Origin: Elusimicrobiota bacterium
GTDB taxonomy: Bacteria; CG03; SLGR01; PWQF01
Length of the DNA stretch: 10,271 bases
Reading direction: 5' to 3'
Assembly (NCBI GenBank): GCA_003558145.1
Contig: PWMP01000005.1
Span: 1-10,271 of the forward strand
The notes beneath the pieces are model-generated. The model did no database searches, was not told where the DNA came from, and saw nothing but the letters and a program-made list of their open reading frames with translations. The position numbers were made by a program, and so were the translations under genes. Positions 1-7,628 of the stretch are shown piece after piece. Within the stretch, counting starts at the first letter, position 1. Each line of letters opens with the position of its first letter.

Positions 1-1639
1 CCAGTGTGGTCCTGTTGGAAATTAATTTATCCAGCGCTTCCTGAACCAGCAGTTCTGATTCAGTATCAAGGTGAGCTGTCGCTTCATCGAGAATCAGTAT
101 TTCGGGGTCTTTTATCAAAGCCCGGGCTATTGAAATTCTCTGTTTTTGGCCGCCGGAAAGCCTGACTCCCCTTTCACCTACAATTGTATTGTAACCGTCA
201 GGAAGCTGGGTAATAAATTCGTGAGCGTTGGCGGCTGCAGCGTATTTTTCAACTTCTTCCTGGCTGACTTCGCCGAGCCCATAGCAGATATTATCCCTTA
301 CACTCATATTAAAAAGTATTACATCCTGCATAACCATAGCCATTTTTTCACGCAGTGATTTTATCAGGAACTCTTTAATGTTTATACCATCAATAAGTAT
401 GGCTCCTTCATAAATGTCAAAAAAACGGGGAACAAGATTACTAAGAGTTGTCTTGCCTGCGCCCGACGGTCCTACAAACGCCACGATTTCTCCTTTTTTA
501 ATTTTAAGATTTATATTCTTTAAAACATACTCATCTTTTTCGTAGGCAAAAGATACGTTCTTGAATTCTATCGAGTCCCTGAAGGAATCCAGTATAACAG
601 GGTCTTTTGTCTGAAGTATATGGTTTTTTTCGTCAAGTATCTGGTAAACCCGCTCAGTGGCGGCAAACGCCCTCTGAAGCCTCTGGTTCATACCGGAAAG
701 ATGCTTTATAGGCGTGTACATTGCCGAAAGAGCACCAAGAAAGGCAATAAGCGTACCCATAGTTACCGTCTCTTTTATTAGAGCGTTACCTCCTATAATT
801 ATGAGAGTTGCCATACCCAGGGTACTTAAAAATTCGCTTATGGGAGATTCAAAGGCGTCTATTTTTTCAGATTTCATCACCAGTTTAAAGAATTTTTTGT
901 TGGCTTTTCTCATATTGCGCTGTTCCTCTTTTTCCATAGTGAAAGCTTTAATTAGACGCATACCCGCAATTTTTTCAGCAAGAAATTCATATATGTTTGC
1001 CATCTTCTGATGTCCTTTGCGGGCAAGTTTCCTCAGTACTTTTGCAAATGCCACAAAAGGTACAAGCAACAGGGCAAAACCAATCATTGCATAAAGAGCC
1101 CACTGCCAGCTCAGGTAAAAAAGAAGCGCGGCCGTAAGAATAAAAGTTATTCCGTCGCGGATGAGCTGGGTTGGAATAGTTACAATTGATTTTTCTATAT
1201 ACTTAACGTCATTTGTGAGCCTGGACATCAGCTGACCGGTTTTATTAAGGATAAAGTAGTCAAGAGACTGGTAGGATAGATGCCTGAAAAGCCGGTTTCT
1301 AAGGTCTTTAACTATACTCTGCCCTATGTAGGCCATGTAATATTTCTTGAAAAAATGAAATATTCCCCTTACTAATGCGATCCCCAAAATTACTACACCA
1401 AAATAAAATAAAAGTTGCTGGCGTGGAACTACTTCAGCAGGTGGAATTTCAATACCTATTACCGGGACGGTATGAATCTGATTCGGGTATATAATTACAT
1501 CGAAAAAAGGTTTTATAATAGCAATAAGCGAGGGCTGCATAAACCCCACTATCATCATGCAGAAAATGGCTATTACAAATTTCTTACGGTACGGTTTGAC
1601 TGCTATGTAAAGACGTTTTATTATCTCCCTATTTGTCAT
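1..1639 (-). CDS. msbA: MsbA-like lipid A export ABC transporter (permease fused to ATPase), 3' end outside the window
   Basis: The reading frame stays open from an ATG at 1639 to the window edge, giving 546 residues. MsbA-type half-transporters are about 580 residues, so roughly the last 30-40 are missing. An N-terminal membrane domain (residues about 20-310) has hydrophobic segments near 21-50, 76-95, 160-178, 180-198, 270-288 and 293-310. The ATPase domain (about 355 onward) shows Walker A GPSGAGKTT (390-398), the Q-loop glutamine (438), signature LSGGQ (494-498) and Walker B ILILDEA (514-520). The switch histidine lies off the window. The D-loop reads AHLD rather than the common SALD. The gene starts 1 nt after the lpxA stop with no well-spaced ribosome site (GGGGA is about 13 nt upstream), which suggests coupling. 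Members of this family flip lipid A-core across the inner membrane. Its place behind lpx genes supports that role, but substrate is inferred; other multidrug half-transporters look similar. Confidence 0.88.
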   Translation of the reverse strand, partial: MTNREIIKRLYIAVKPYRKKFVIAIFCMMIVGFMQPSLIAIIKPFFDVIIYPNQIHTVPVIGIEIPPAEVVPRQQLLFYFGVVILGIALVRGIFHFFKKYYMAYIGQSIVKDLRNRLFRHLSYQSLDYFILNKTGQLMSRLTNDVKYIEKSIVTIPTQLIRDGITFILTAALLFYLSWQWALYAMIGFALLLVPFVAFAKVLRKLARKGHQKMANIYEFLAEKIAGMRLIKAFTMEKEEQRNMRKANKKFFKLVMKSEKIDAFESPISEFLSTLGMATLIIIGGNALIKETVTMGTLIAFLGALSAMYTPIKHLSGMNQRLQRAFAATERVYQILDEKNHILQTKDPVILDSFRDSIEFKNVSFAYEKDEYVLKNINLKIKKGEIVAFVGPSGAGKTTLSNLVPRFFDIYEGAILIDGINIKEFLIKSLREKMAMVMQDVILFNMSVRDNICYGLGEVSQEEVEKYAAAANAHEFITQLPDGYNTIVGERGVRLSGGQKQRISIARALIKDPEILILDEATAHLDTESELLVQEALDKLISNRTTL

Positions 1640-1640
1640 T

Positions 1641-2414
1641 TTATTTTGTAATTCCCCGTTTAGAAGTTTTTATGAAGTCTGTCATTTCCCGTACTTCCAC
1701 GATATCAAGGTCTTTTCTTTTTTCCATTTCTTCAACCGCATGACTGGTATTCAGTCCCGAACGGAATATAATACTGTAGGCTTCTTTAAGTTTTTTCTTT
1801 AGCTGGGCAGGGTAATTGCGCCTTTTCAGCCCGACTTTGTTAAGCCCGTAAACGTGCGCCGGGCTGCCCGCAACAAGACAGTAAGGAACCACATCCTTGG
1901 GAATTCTGGAGCCCCCGCCTACTATAGCCATTTTCCCTATTCTCACAAACTGATGAACCGGCGTTACTCCTCCTATTACAGCTTTTTCCTGCACTTCTAT
2001 GTGACCTCCAAGGGTTACACAGTTTGCCAATATAGCTTCGTCCGCTATTCGGCAATCGTGGGCTACGTGAACATAAGCCATCAGCATAATTTTGTTTCCT
2101 ATAAGGGTAGCGCAGCTTTTTTTAGTTGAGCGGTTTATAGTTACGTATTCTCTTATTACATTTCCGTCTCCTATGATGACTTTTGTGTCTTCTTCATATT
2201 TAAATGCCTGCGGAGACGTTCCTATGCAGGTCCCTATTCCAATTCTATTATTTTTTCCTATATCAACATTGCCTTCGATTACTGCGTTAGGCTCTATTAC
2301 TGTTCCGTCACCTATAGTAATATCGCCCCTTACAACCGCACCGGGGCCGATTATTACATCTTCGGAAATTTTAACATTTCCCTCCACTATTGCTGATTTA
2401 TGTATATTGCTCAT
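1641..2414 (-). CDS. lpxA: UDP-N-acetylglucosamine O-acyltransferase (first step of lipid A synthesis)
   Basis: This 257-residue protein (E. coli LpxA is 262) transfers a 3-hydroxyacyl chain from acyl carrier protein to the 3-OH of UDP-GlcNAc in the cytoplasm. Hexapeptide repeats of the left-handed beta-helix fill residues about 1-185, followed by the helical C-terminal domain. Aligned by eye to E. coli LpxA, the catalytic His125 is H119 (in VHVAHD), His122 is H116, His144 is H138 and His160 is H154 (VHQF). The family signature GLKRR is at 195-199. The acyl-length 'ruler' Gly173 of E. coli corresponds to G167, so a long (about C14) hydroxyacyl chain is predicted. The ATG lies 9 nt after the lpxC-fabZ stop, with an AAGAAG-type weak ribosome site overlapping that stop. 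The 3-hydroxyacyl-ACP donor would be drawn from the fatty-acid cycle in which the adjacent FabZ domain acts. Confidence 0.96.
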   Translation of the reverse strand: MSNIHKSAIVEGNVKISEDVIIGPGAVVRGDITIGDGTVIEPNAVIEGNVDIGKNNRIGIGTCIGTSPQAFKYEEDTKVIIGDGNVIREYVTINRSTKKSCATLIGNKIMLMAYVHVAHDCRIADEAILANCVTLGGHIEVQEKAVIGGVTPVHQFVRIGKMAIVGGGSRIPKDVVPYCLVAGSPAHVYGLNKVGLKRRNYPAQLKKKLKEAYSIIFRSGLNTSHAVEEMEKRKDLDIVEVREMTDFIKTSKRGITK

Positions 2415-2423
2415 AAAACTTCT

Positions 2424-3740
2424 TTACCTTTCCACAAGGGCAAACATAAACTGGGCCTGTGCCGTTATTTCACCGTTTTCTTTATAAGCGGTACCCTGAA
2501 CTTTGCCGCGGGTGCCCCTCATCTGTATAAGTTCAACTTCCGCCCTTAGTATCTCCGGCGGAGTAATTTTTCCAAAAAATGAGGCGTCTTCTATAATCAT
2601 AAAATACGCCAGTGTATCTTCGCTTTTCTTTCCTGAAAGAAAAAGAACGGCAGAAGACTGCGCCATAAATTCTATTATCAAAGTTGAAGGAAAAATAGGC
2701 GTATCGGGAAAATGTCCCTTAAAAAAAGGTTCGTTTGAAGTAACATTCTTGTATCCGGTAGCGGTTTTTCCGTCTGCTCCTACAGTAATTGTATCCACCA
2801 TTAAAAAAGGATACCTGTGAGGAAGTATCTTAAGTATGCCTTCGGAATCTATTTTTTTCTGCGGTAGTTTTTTATCCATAAAATACTTTTTTAATTTTTT
2901 CGTGAAATTTATATTGACCTGATGACCTGTTTTTATAATAAAAATACGCGCCTTCAGGGGGCAGCCAAGAAGGCTCAGGTCGCCGGTAAAGTCAAGAATT
3001 TTATGCCGTACACATTCGTTATCAAATCTTAACGGTGTATTTTTAACAGAATTTCCTCTTATAACAAGAGTATTTTTTTCGCTGCCGCCCAGTCCAAGCC
3101 CCTGTTTTTTTATATGTTCTATGTCTTTTTCAAAACAAAAAGTACGCGCGCCGGCCATTTCACTCAAAAAACTTTCTACGCTTATATCAACCGAAGCATA
3201 CTGTCCGCCGGGAAGCCCCTCTTCGTAATCAAACACAGCATTAACCGAGAGTCTGTCTGAAGGTATGGCTATTACAGCAGCATCATTCTCCGTATAAACC
3301 AAAGGACTATCAAGAGCGCAGTAAAGTCTTTCTGCTTCTTGCCGCTTTATACCTGCCTGCATTATTTTTTCAGTATAAACAGCACTGCTGCCGTCACAGG
3401 CAGGTAGTTCCTTTGAGGATATTTCAATATATAAGTTGTCAATTTCCAATCCGTAAAGAGCAGCCATCAGGTGCTCTACGGTCATAACCTCGGCAGCGCC
3501 ATTGCTTAGCGTCGTACCTCTCCTGCAGGCTGACACAAAATCTACAGAAGCCGGAATTGCCGGTGCCCCTTTAATATCGGTCCGTAGAAAAATTATTCCG
3601 CTATCTTCGGGTGCCGGTTTTAATCGAACTGAAACATTTACCCCGGTATGTATGCCCGCGCCTTCTATCAGGACTTCTTTTTTTATCGTCTGCTGACGGT
3701 TACTCTTTTCCCTGCTCAATTTCCTTGGCCAGTTTTTCAA
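2424..3740 (-). CDS. lpxC/fabZ: Bifunctional LpxC deacetylase / FabZ 3-hydroxyacyl-ACP dehydratase fusion
   Basis: One continuous frame encodes two enzymes. Residues about 14-285 are LpxC, the zinc UDP-3-O-acyl-GlcNAc deacetylase that commits sugar to lipid A: TVEH (E89 base, H90 zinc), RHKILD (H246 and D250 zinc) and TGH (H273). The 23-residue D-to-H spacing matches E. coli. Residues about 297-438 are FabZ: PHRYPFL, then GHFP with catalytic H343 and, 14 residues later, E357. The usual PGV after the histidine is PST here, and the later PGD motif is PPE. Such fusions are known from Bacteroidetes and some other lineages. The start is unsettled. The frame has no ATG near its beginning; TTG at 3740 gives 438 residues and a 41-nt overlap with lpxD, while TTG at 3719 gives 431. 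LpxC homology begins around residue 15, so the later start fits at least as well. Confidence 0.94.
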   Translation of the reverse strand: MKNWPRKLSREKSNRQQTIKKEVLIEGAGIHTGVNVSVRLKPAPEDSGIIFLRTDIKGAPAIPASVDFVSACRRGTTLSNGAAEVMTVEHLMAALYGLEIDNLYIEISSKELPACDGSSAVYTEKIMQAGIKRQEAERLYCALDSPLVYTENDAAVIAIPSDRLSVNAVFDYEEGLPGGQYASVDISVESFLSEMAGARTFCFEKDIEHIKKQGLGLGGSEKNTLVIRGNSVKNTPLRFDNECVRHKILDFTGDLSLLGCPLKARIFIIKTGHQVNINFTKKLKKYFMDKKLPQKKIDSEGILKILPHRYPFLMVDTITVGADGKTATGYKNVTSNEPFFKGHFPDTPIFPSTLIIEFMAQSSAVLFLSGKKSEDTLAYFMIIEDASFFGKITPPEILRAEVELIQMRGTRGKVQGTAYKENGEITAQAQFMFALVER

Positions 3741-4740
3741 CCCTGCTGTACAACTCGGGAAGTTTTTTCACCAGCGCGTTAAGTCTTCTTGCCTTTCTAT
3801 GTTCGGTAGCCGGGTAGCCCGAAACAAGGGCTCCTTTACGGACATCCCTGGTTACGCCGGCCTGGGCTCCTACCCTGGCTCCTTTTCCTATTTTTATGTG
3901 TCCAACAACTCCGGCCTGCCCGGCAAGAACAGCTTCATCTTCTACCACAGTAGATCCGGCTATCCCGGCCTGGGAAACTATGATACAGTTTTTTCCTATT
4001 TTAACGTTATGGGCAATCTGTACAAGATTGTCTATTTTTGTTCCGTCACCTATCTCAGTGTCCGCAGCCGAACCCCTGTCAATAGTAGTATTTGCGCCTA
4101 TTTCAACACGGCGGCCTATTTTTACAGCTCCGTACTGGGAAGCTTTTATATATTCTCCTTCACTTACAGCATAGCCGAATCCGTCAGAACCGATAACTGC
4201 CCCGGAATGTATAATAACTTCATCACCGGTTTTAACCGAGTCCATCAGAACTGCTCCGGGATATATAATGCAGTTTTTGCCTACTGATGAGCCGCGGCCG
4301 ATATAAACCTGAGGATATATTACAGTCCCCGCACCTATTACGGCGCCGGCTTCTATTACAGAGAAATCCCCGACTTTAACTCCCTTAGACAGTTTTGCGG
4401 AAGACGCTATTGAACTTTTTTTGCTTATAGAGCTGACGGGATGATTTTTTTTGCCGCAAACGGCTTCTGCGGCAGCGACAAAGGCAAGCTGCACGTTATC
4501 TACTTCAATAACGGCGCAGGGAATTTTCTTTTTGAAACCTTTAGGAACAATAACGCAAGAAGCTTTTGTTTTTTCCAGAAGGCTTTTATACCTGGGGACG
4601 GAAAAAAAACTCAAATCTCCTTCTTCAGCCCGGTCAAGAGTATTTATTCCTTTTATCCCTGTATTACCGTCTCCCTTCAGTTTTCCTGAAGTGATCCTGC
4701 ATAAATTTTTTAGTTTAATTGTTTTTCCGGCCTTTTTCAT
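3700..4740 (-). CDS. lpxD: UDP-3-O-acylglucosamine N-acyltransferase
   Basis: The 346-residue protein (E. coli LpxD is 341) adds the second hydroxyacyl chain, on the 2-amino group left by LpxC, making UDP-2,3-diacylglucosamine. Residues about 1-105 form the uridine-binding N-terminal domain (GDLSFF at 41-46 is typical). Residues about 106-310 carry left-handed beta-helix hexapeptide repeats, and the last 35 residues form a charged helix. The catalytic histidine is H244 in QIAHNV (E. coli His239), and GSDGFGY at 184-190 is also a family hallmark. The ATG at 4740 lies inside the end of the chaperone gene (26-nt overlap), with only a weak GAG-type ribosome site, so it is probably translated by coupling. 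Its own end overlaps the start of lpxC-fabZ. The order bamA-skp-lpxD is the same as in E. coli. Confidence 0.97.
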   Translation of the reverse strand: MKKAGKTIKLKNLCRITSGKLKGDGNTGIKGINTLDRAEEGDLSFFSVPRYKSLLEKTKASCVIVPKGFKKKIPCAVIEVDNVQLAFVAAAEAVCGKKNHPVSSISKKSSIASSAKLSKGVKVGDFSVIEAGAVIGAGTVIYPQVYIGRGSSVGKNCIIYPGAVLMDSVKTGDEVIIHSGAVIGSDGFGYAVSEGEYIKASQYGAVKIGRRVEIGANTTIDRGSAADTEIGDGTKIDNLVQIAHNVKIGKNCIIVSQAGIAGSTVVEDEAVLAGQAGVVGHIKIGKGARVGAQAGVTRDVRKGALVSGYPATEHRKARRLNALVKKLPELYSRVEKLAKEIEQGKE

Positions 4741-5284
4741 TGAGTATCTCTATAACTTCAGCGGTTATATCCGTTACAGCGTCACCGGTACAAAAAACTA
4801 TATTGCCGTCTAAAACGGCAGTGTATCCCTCTCTTGCGGCAAGTTGTTCAATGGTATCATAAATTTCGCTCATTATGCTGCTGCGCAGAGACTGGTTTTT
4901 TTGCTGTATTTCCAAGACTGAAGTTTCCCTGAGATTGCCAAGTTCTTTTTCCTTCTCCGCGATCATTTCTTCAGGATCCTCTCCTGATTCCAGTAGATCG
5001 CGGGGCTCTTCTGTTTCGTCTTCAGGAACTATTTCTTTTTCATCCGGAAACTCAATGGCTGCACGGAGCTCATCAATATTGTTTTGAAGCTCTTCCACTT
5101 CCGCTCTTCTTTCTTCAATTAAATTCTCAAGAGCAGCGCGCGCGTTATCAACCATAATTAAATTTTCATATACTTTTTCAATATCAACATATGCAAGCCG
5201 GGAAGAGGTTATTATCAGGGTTTCCGCAGGAGAATAAAAAGCAAATAAGAAAAACGCTGGCAGAATTGCTTTGATTAATTTCAT
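4715..5284 (-). CDS. skp: Skp/OmpH-family periplasmic chaperone
   Basis: This 189-residue protein has a signal peptide (K2 and K5, hydrophobic 6-18, likely cleavage after SPA at 20). A short beta strand LAYVDIEKVYE (30-40) is the standard start of mature Skp. Heptad-rich helices follow at about 47-78 and 108-150, then a C-terminal beta segment (GYTAVLDG, 153-160; DITAEVIEILN, 172-182). Skp trimers hold unfolded outer-membrane proteins in the periplasm for delivery to BamA. Family members vary in sequence, so the call rests on architecture plus position directly behind bamA. The stretch between the two helices, about residues 79-108, is very acidic and proline-containing, which is unlike the basic arms of E. 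coli Skp. The ATG follows the bamA TAA with no gap, and GGGAGA inside the bamA end (5295-5300) can serve as the ribosome site. Confidence 0.88.
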   Translation of the reverse strand: MKLIKAILPAFFLFAFYSPAETLIITSSRLAYVDIEKVYENLIMVDNARAALENLIEERRAEVEELQNNIDELRAAIEFPDEKEIVPEDETEEPRDLLESGEDPEEMIAEKEKELGNLRETSVLEIQQKNQSLRSSIMSEIYDTIEQLAAREGYTAVLDGNIVFCTGDAVTDITAEVIEILNEKGRKNN

Positions 5285-7558
5285 TTAAAATATATCTCCC
5301 ATGGTAAAATACCATTTTCCGCCCGGATCGGGTCTGTCTATACCGTACCCCCAGTCAATTCGTATCGGAAAAGCCATGGTCTTAAATCTTATCCCGGCAC
5401 CGTATCCACGGTGCAGGTGACCTTCCTGAAATCTTAAAGAGGCATCGTAAGGACTGTCCCAGGCGCCGCCTACATCATAAAATACCGCTCCCTGAAGAAT
5501 AGTTTGTCTCCTGTCTCGTACTATGGGAAATTTTATCTCGGCATTTAACACCGTCTTATATTCACCGGCGATTTCATAGTACTCATAACCTCTCACGGAT
5601 TCCGAACCCCCTATATAAAAACTTTCGTATGCAGGCAGCTTATCAGTTCTGCTGTAAGGCCAGGCCGCGCCGGTTTCAAGATTTAACACGCCTACAATAT
5701 TTTTATATAGCGGGTGAAAGTAGGTTTTTTTGGATTCAAATTTGGAAAAATTGACATCTCCGCCTAATATTCCGCCCGCAATCTGGTTCTGGAATCTCAG
5801 ATAATAACCTGTACGTGGGTCAAAAGGATAGTCCCTGGTATCAAAAGTTATCCTGGGAGTAAGCGAGGAAGTAAGCCTTTTTTCTTCCGGCACATCATCC
5901 TTTATTGCCGACGAAACGCGGTGTATTTTAACCTCTTCCAGGGCATAACGCAGGTTTCCGGTAAAAACGTTGGTAAAATGTCTTCCCAGGGAAACGCTTC
6001 CGCCGCGGCGCCTTTCGCTGTAATCCCGTCCGGTATAATGACGGCGGCGGCGGTCCGTGCTGTAGAGGCTGGCGCTGAAAGGCATAGGATTTCCAAAAAG
6101 ATAGGGCTCGGTAAAACTGAGCCGGTAATTCTGAATCCTGCCGCCGAATTCCCACATTGCGGCTATTCGCTGGCCCCGGCCCATAAAGTTCTCCTGAGAA
6201 ACCTGAAGGGTTCCCATAACGCCTTGCTGGCTGGAATAACCCGCTCCTATACTTGCCATTCCGGTCTGCTGCTCTTCAACCCTGAAAATTATATCAATCT
6301 CATCCTCTGCTTCAGTAGGAGCCATATCAAGCATAACGTCATGGAAAAAACCAAGGCGGAAAATTCTTTCCTGTGACCTTCTTATTTGTGTAAGGTCAAA
6401 AGGTTCTCCCTCAGCAACTGTTATATGCCTTCTTATTACATAATCCCGGGTCCTTTTGTTGCCGGCTATGTGTATGTTTCTTACTCTTACTTCCGGTCCT
6501 TCGTAAATCTCAAATTTTATATCTACTTCCCGGTCTTCTGTCCTATAGTCATGGGATGGTAAAACACGAGCGCTGACACGCCCGATCTCGGCATATAACT
6601 CCTGTATGGAGGCAACAGACATATGAAGATTTTGCTCCGAGTAAACCGCGCCCGTTTTAAGGGGCATGGCCCTTTTAATCTGCTGCTCTGTAATGAGCTC
6701 ATTGCCGCTTATTTCTATGGCTGTTGTTTTGTACTGGAAACCTTCTTTTACAAAAATAGTTATAAAAGTTTTTCTTCCTTCAGGGTCAAAAGTAAGCATG
6801 GGGCCGGTTATTTCGGCGTGAAGGTAACCGTTATTGCGGTAATGTTCCTTTACAGCCTCTATCCCTTCGCTCAGAACCTTTTCCCTATAGGGTTTGCCGC
6901 TTTTAAGTTCAATAAGATCTCTTACTTTTTTATAGTCTTTTTCAAGAACCCCGATAATCTGAAGCGACTCCACATCTATTTTATTACCTTCATTGACATG
7001 AAAGGTTATTTCAATTTCATTATTATCTTCGTCAAAAGTAGTATAGGCATCTATGCTTACCGCCGCATAACCGTTTTCCCTGTAGTAGGTTTTAAGTTTT
7101 TCTGTTTGAGCGGAAACAACGGCACCCTCAAAATAATAGCCGGAAAAAATATCAATTTCCCTGTTAAGTCTGCGGGAGCGTATTTCCTCGTTGCCTCTGA
7201 ATTCTATTTTTTTTATGACGGGTTTTTCAGTGATATTGTAAATTATTTTTATGTTGCCTGTTTCGTCTTCTTCCACGTAAACCGAAATATCACTGAATTT
7301 ATCCATTGCATAAAGATCCTGTACGGCTGCGACGGCTTTTCTTTCGTCAAAAATGTCTCCGGATTTGAAGGAAAGAGTCTTTAAAATAGAATTTTCAGAA
7401 ACACTTTTGCTTCCTTCAATAATTATTTCCGCAATCACGGGCCTTCCGGTATCAGACACCTCTTCTGCAGCCGCGCGGGATGCAGAAAAATACGCAGTGT
7501 ACCCGGAAAAAAGCAGGAACGCGGAAAACATTATTGTTTTTCTTATTATATTTTTCAT
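5285..7558 (-). CDS. bamA: Outer membrane protein assembly factor BamA (Omp85)
   Basis: The 757-residue protein is the core insertase for beta-barrel proteins, sitting in the outer membrane with POTRA domains in the periplasm. It has a signal peptide (K2, R6, K7, then hydrophobic 8-24, cleavage near SRAAA, 27-31). Five POTRA repeats can be seen at about 40-113, 114-192, 193-274, 275-354 and 355-433, each with the beta-alpha-alpha-beta-beta pattern and a G-N or G-x turn near its start. A 16-strand-type barrel follows (about 434-757) with the diagnostic loop-6 VRGY at 655-658 and a C-terminal aromatic strand ending in Phe. E. coli BamA is 810 residues with the same plan. Essential and first in its operon, with a promoter directly in front (see 7572-7600). 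There is no ribosome site before the ATG; the alternative ATG at residue 10 also lacks one and would lose the positive signal-peptide N-region. Confidence 0.97.
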   Translation of the reverse strand: MKNIIRKTIMFSAFLLFSGYTAYFSASRAAAEEVSDTGRPVIAEIIIEGSKSVSENSILKTLSFKSGDIFDERKAVAAVQDLYAMDKFSDISVYVEEDETGNIKIIYNITEKPVIKKIEFRGNEEIRSRRLNREIDIFSGYYFEGAVVSAQTEKLKTYYRENGYAAVSIDAYTTFDEDNNEIEITFHVNEGNKIDVESLQIIGVLEKDYKKVRDLIELKSGKPYREKVLSEGIEAVKEHYRNNGYLHAEITGPMLTFDPEGRKTFITIFVKEGFQYKTTAIEISGNELITEQQIKRAMPLKTGAVYSEQNLHMSVASIQELYAEIGRVSARVLPSHDYRTEDREVDIKFEIYEGPEVRVRNIHIAGNKRTRDYVIRRHITVAEGEPFDLTQIRRSQERIFRLGFFHDVMLDMAPTEAEDEIDIIFRVEEQQTGMASIGAGYSSQQGVMGTLQVSQENFMGRGQRIAAMWEFGGRIQNYRLSFTEPYLFGNPMPFSASLYSTDRRRRHYTGRDYSERRRGGSVSLGRHFTNVFTGNLRYALEEVKIHRVSSAIKDDVPEEKRLTSSLTPRITFDTRDYPFDPRTGYYLRFQNQIAGGILGGDVNFSKFESKKTYFHPLYKNIVGVLNLETGAAWPYSRTDKLPAYESFYIGGSESVRGYEYYEIAGEYKTVLNAEIKFPIVRDRRQTILQGAVFYDVGGAWDSPYDASLRFQEGHLHRGYGAGIRFKTMAFPIRIDWGYGIDRPDPGGKWYFTMGDIF

Positions 7559-7571
7559 TATTGTTCGGGAA

Positions 7572-7600
7572 ATTGTATCAAATTAACTCTGCTTTGTAAA
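7572..7600 (-). promoter_or_regulatory. Sigma70-type promoter of the bamA-lpx operon
   Basis: Reading the minus strand, a -35 TTTACA (7600-7595) and a -10 TACAAT (7577-7572) each match consensus at 5 of 6 positions. They are 17 nt apart and the -10 has the extended TGn element. The start point would be near 7565 (an A), about 7 nt before the bamA ATG. This is the best promoter I found in the window and it sits in the only substantial spacer between the two gene clusters. It is a sequence match only; the start point is predicted. Confidence 0.72.
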
Positions 7601-7628
7601 ATAGAAGTTTACCAGGTATTTCTACTCT
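7598..7628 (-). terminator. Weak AT-rich hairpin, possible terminator of the polyamine operon
   Basis: In the minus-strand RNA, a 9-base arm (7628-7620) can pair with 7606-7598 with two G-U pairs, enclosing a second short inverted repeat TACC/GGTA. The 3' arm ends in a run of four U. It has few G-C pairs and so would be a poor intrinsic terminator. Its 3' arm overlaps the -35 element of the bamA promoter. It is the only candidate hairpin I see between speB and bamA. Confidence 0.25.

Noticed and set aside
70..100. D-loop AHLD in the ABC exporter in place of SALD as a sign of a degenerate ATPase
   Set aside because: Histidine- or alanine-containing D-loops occur in active ABC exporters, and the Walker A, Walker B, Q-loop and signature motifs are intact.
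3799..4287. Plus-strand open frames opposite lpxD (also opposite lpxA at 1854-2487)
   Set aside because: They mirror the hexapeptide repeats of the two acyltransferases. The periodic codons keep the antisense frames open, and the translations are low-complexity without family features.
6623..7384. Long plus-strand open frame (253 codons)
   Set aside because: It lies wholly antisense to the POTRA-coding part of bamA, has no recognisable domain, and its aromatic-rich translation is what complementing charged, AT-rich codons gives. The bamA frame is beyond doubt.
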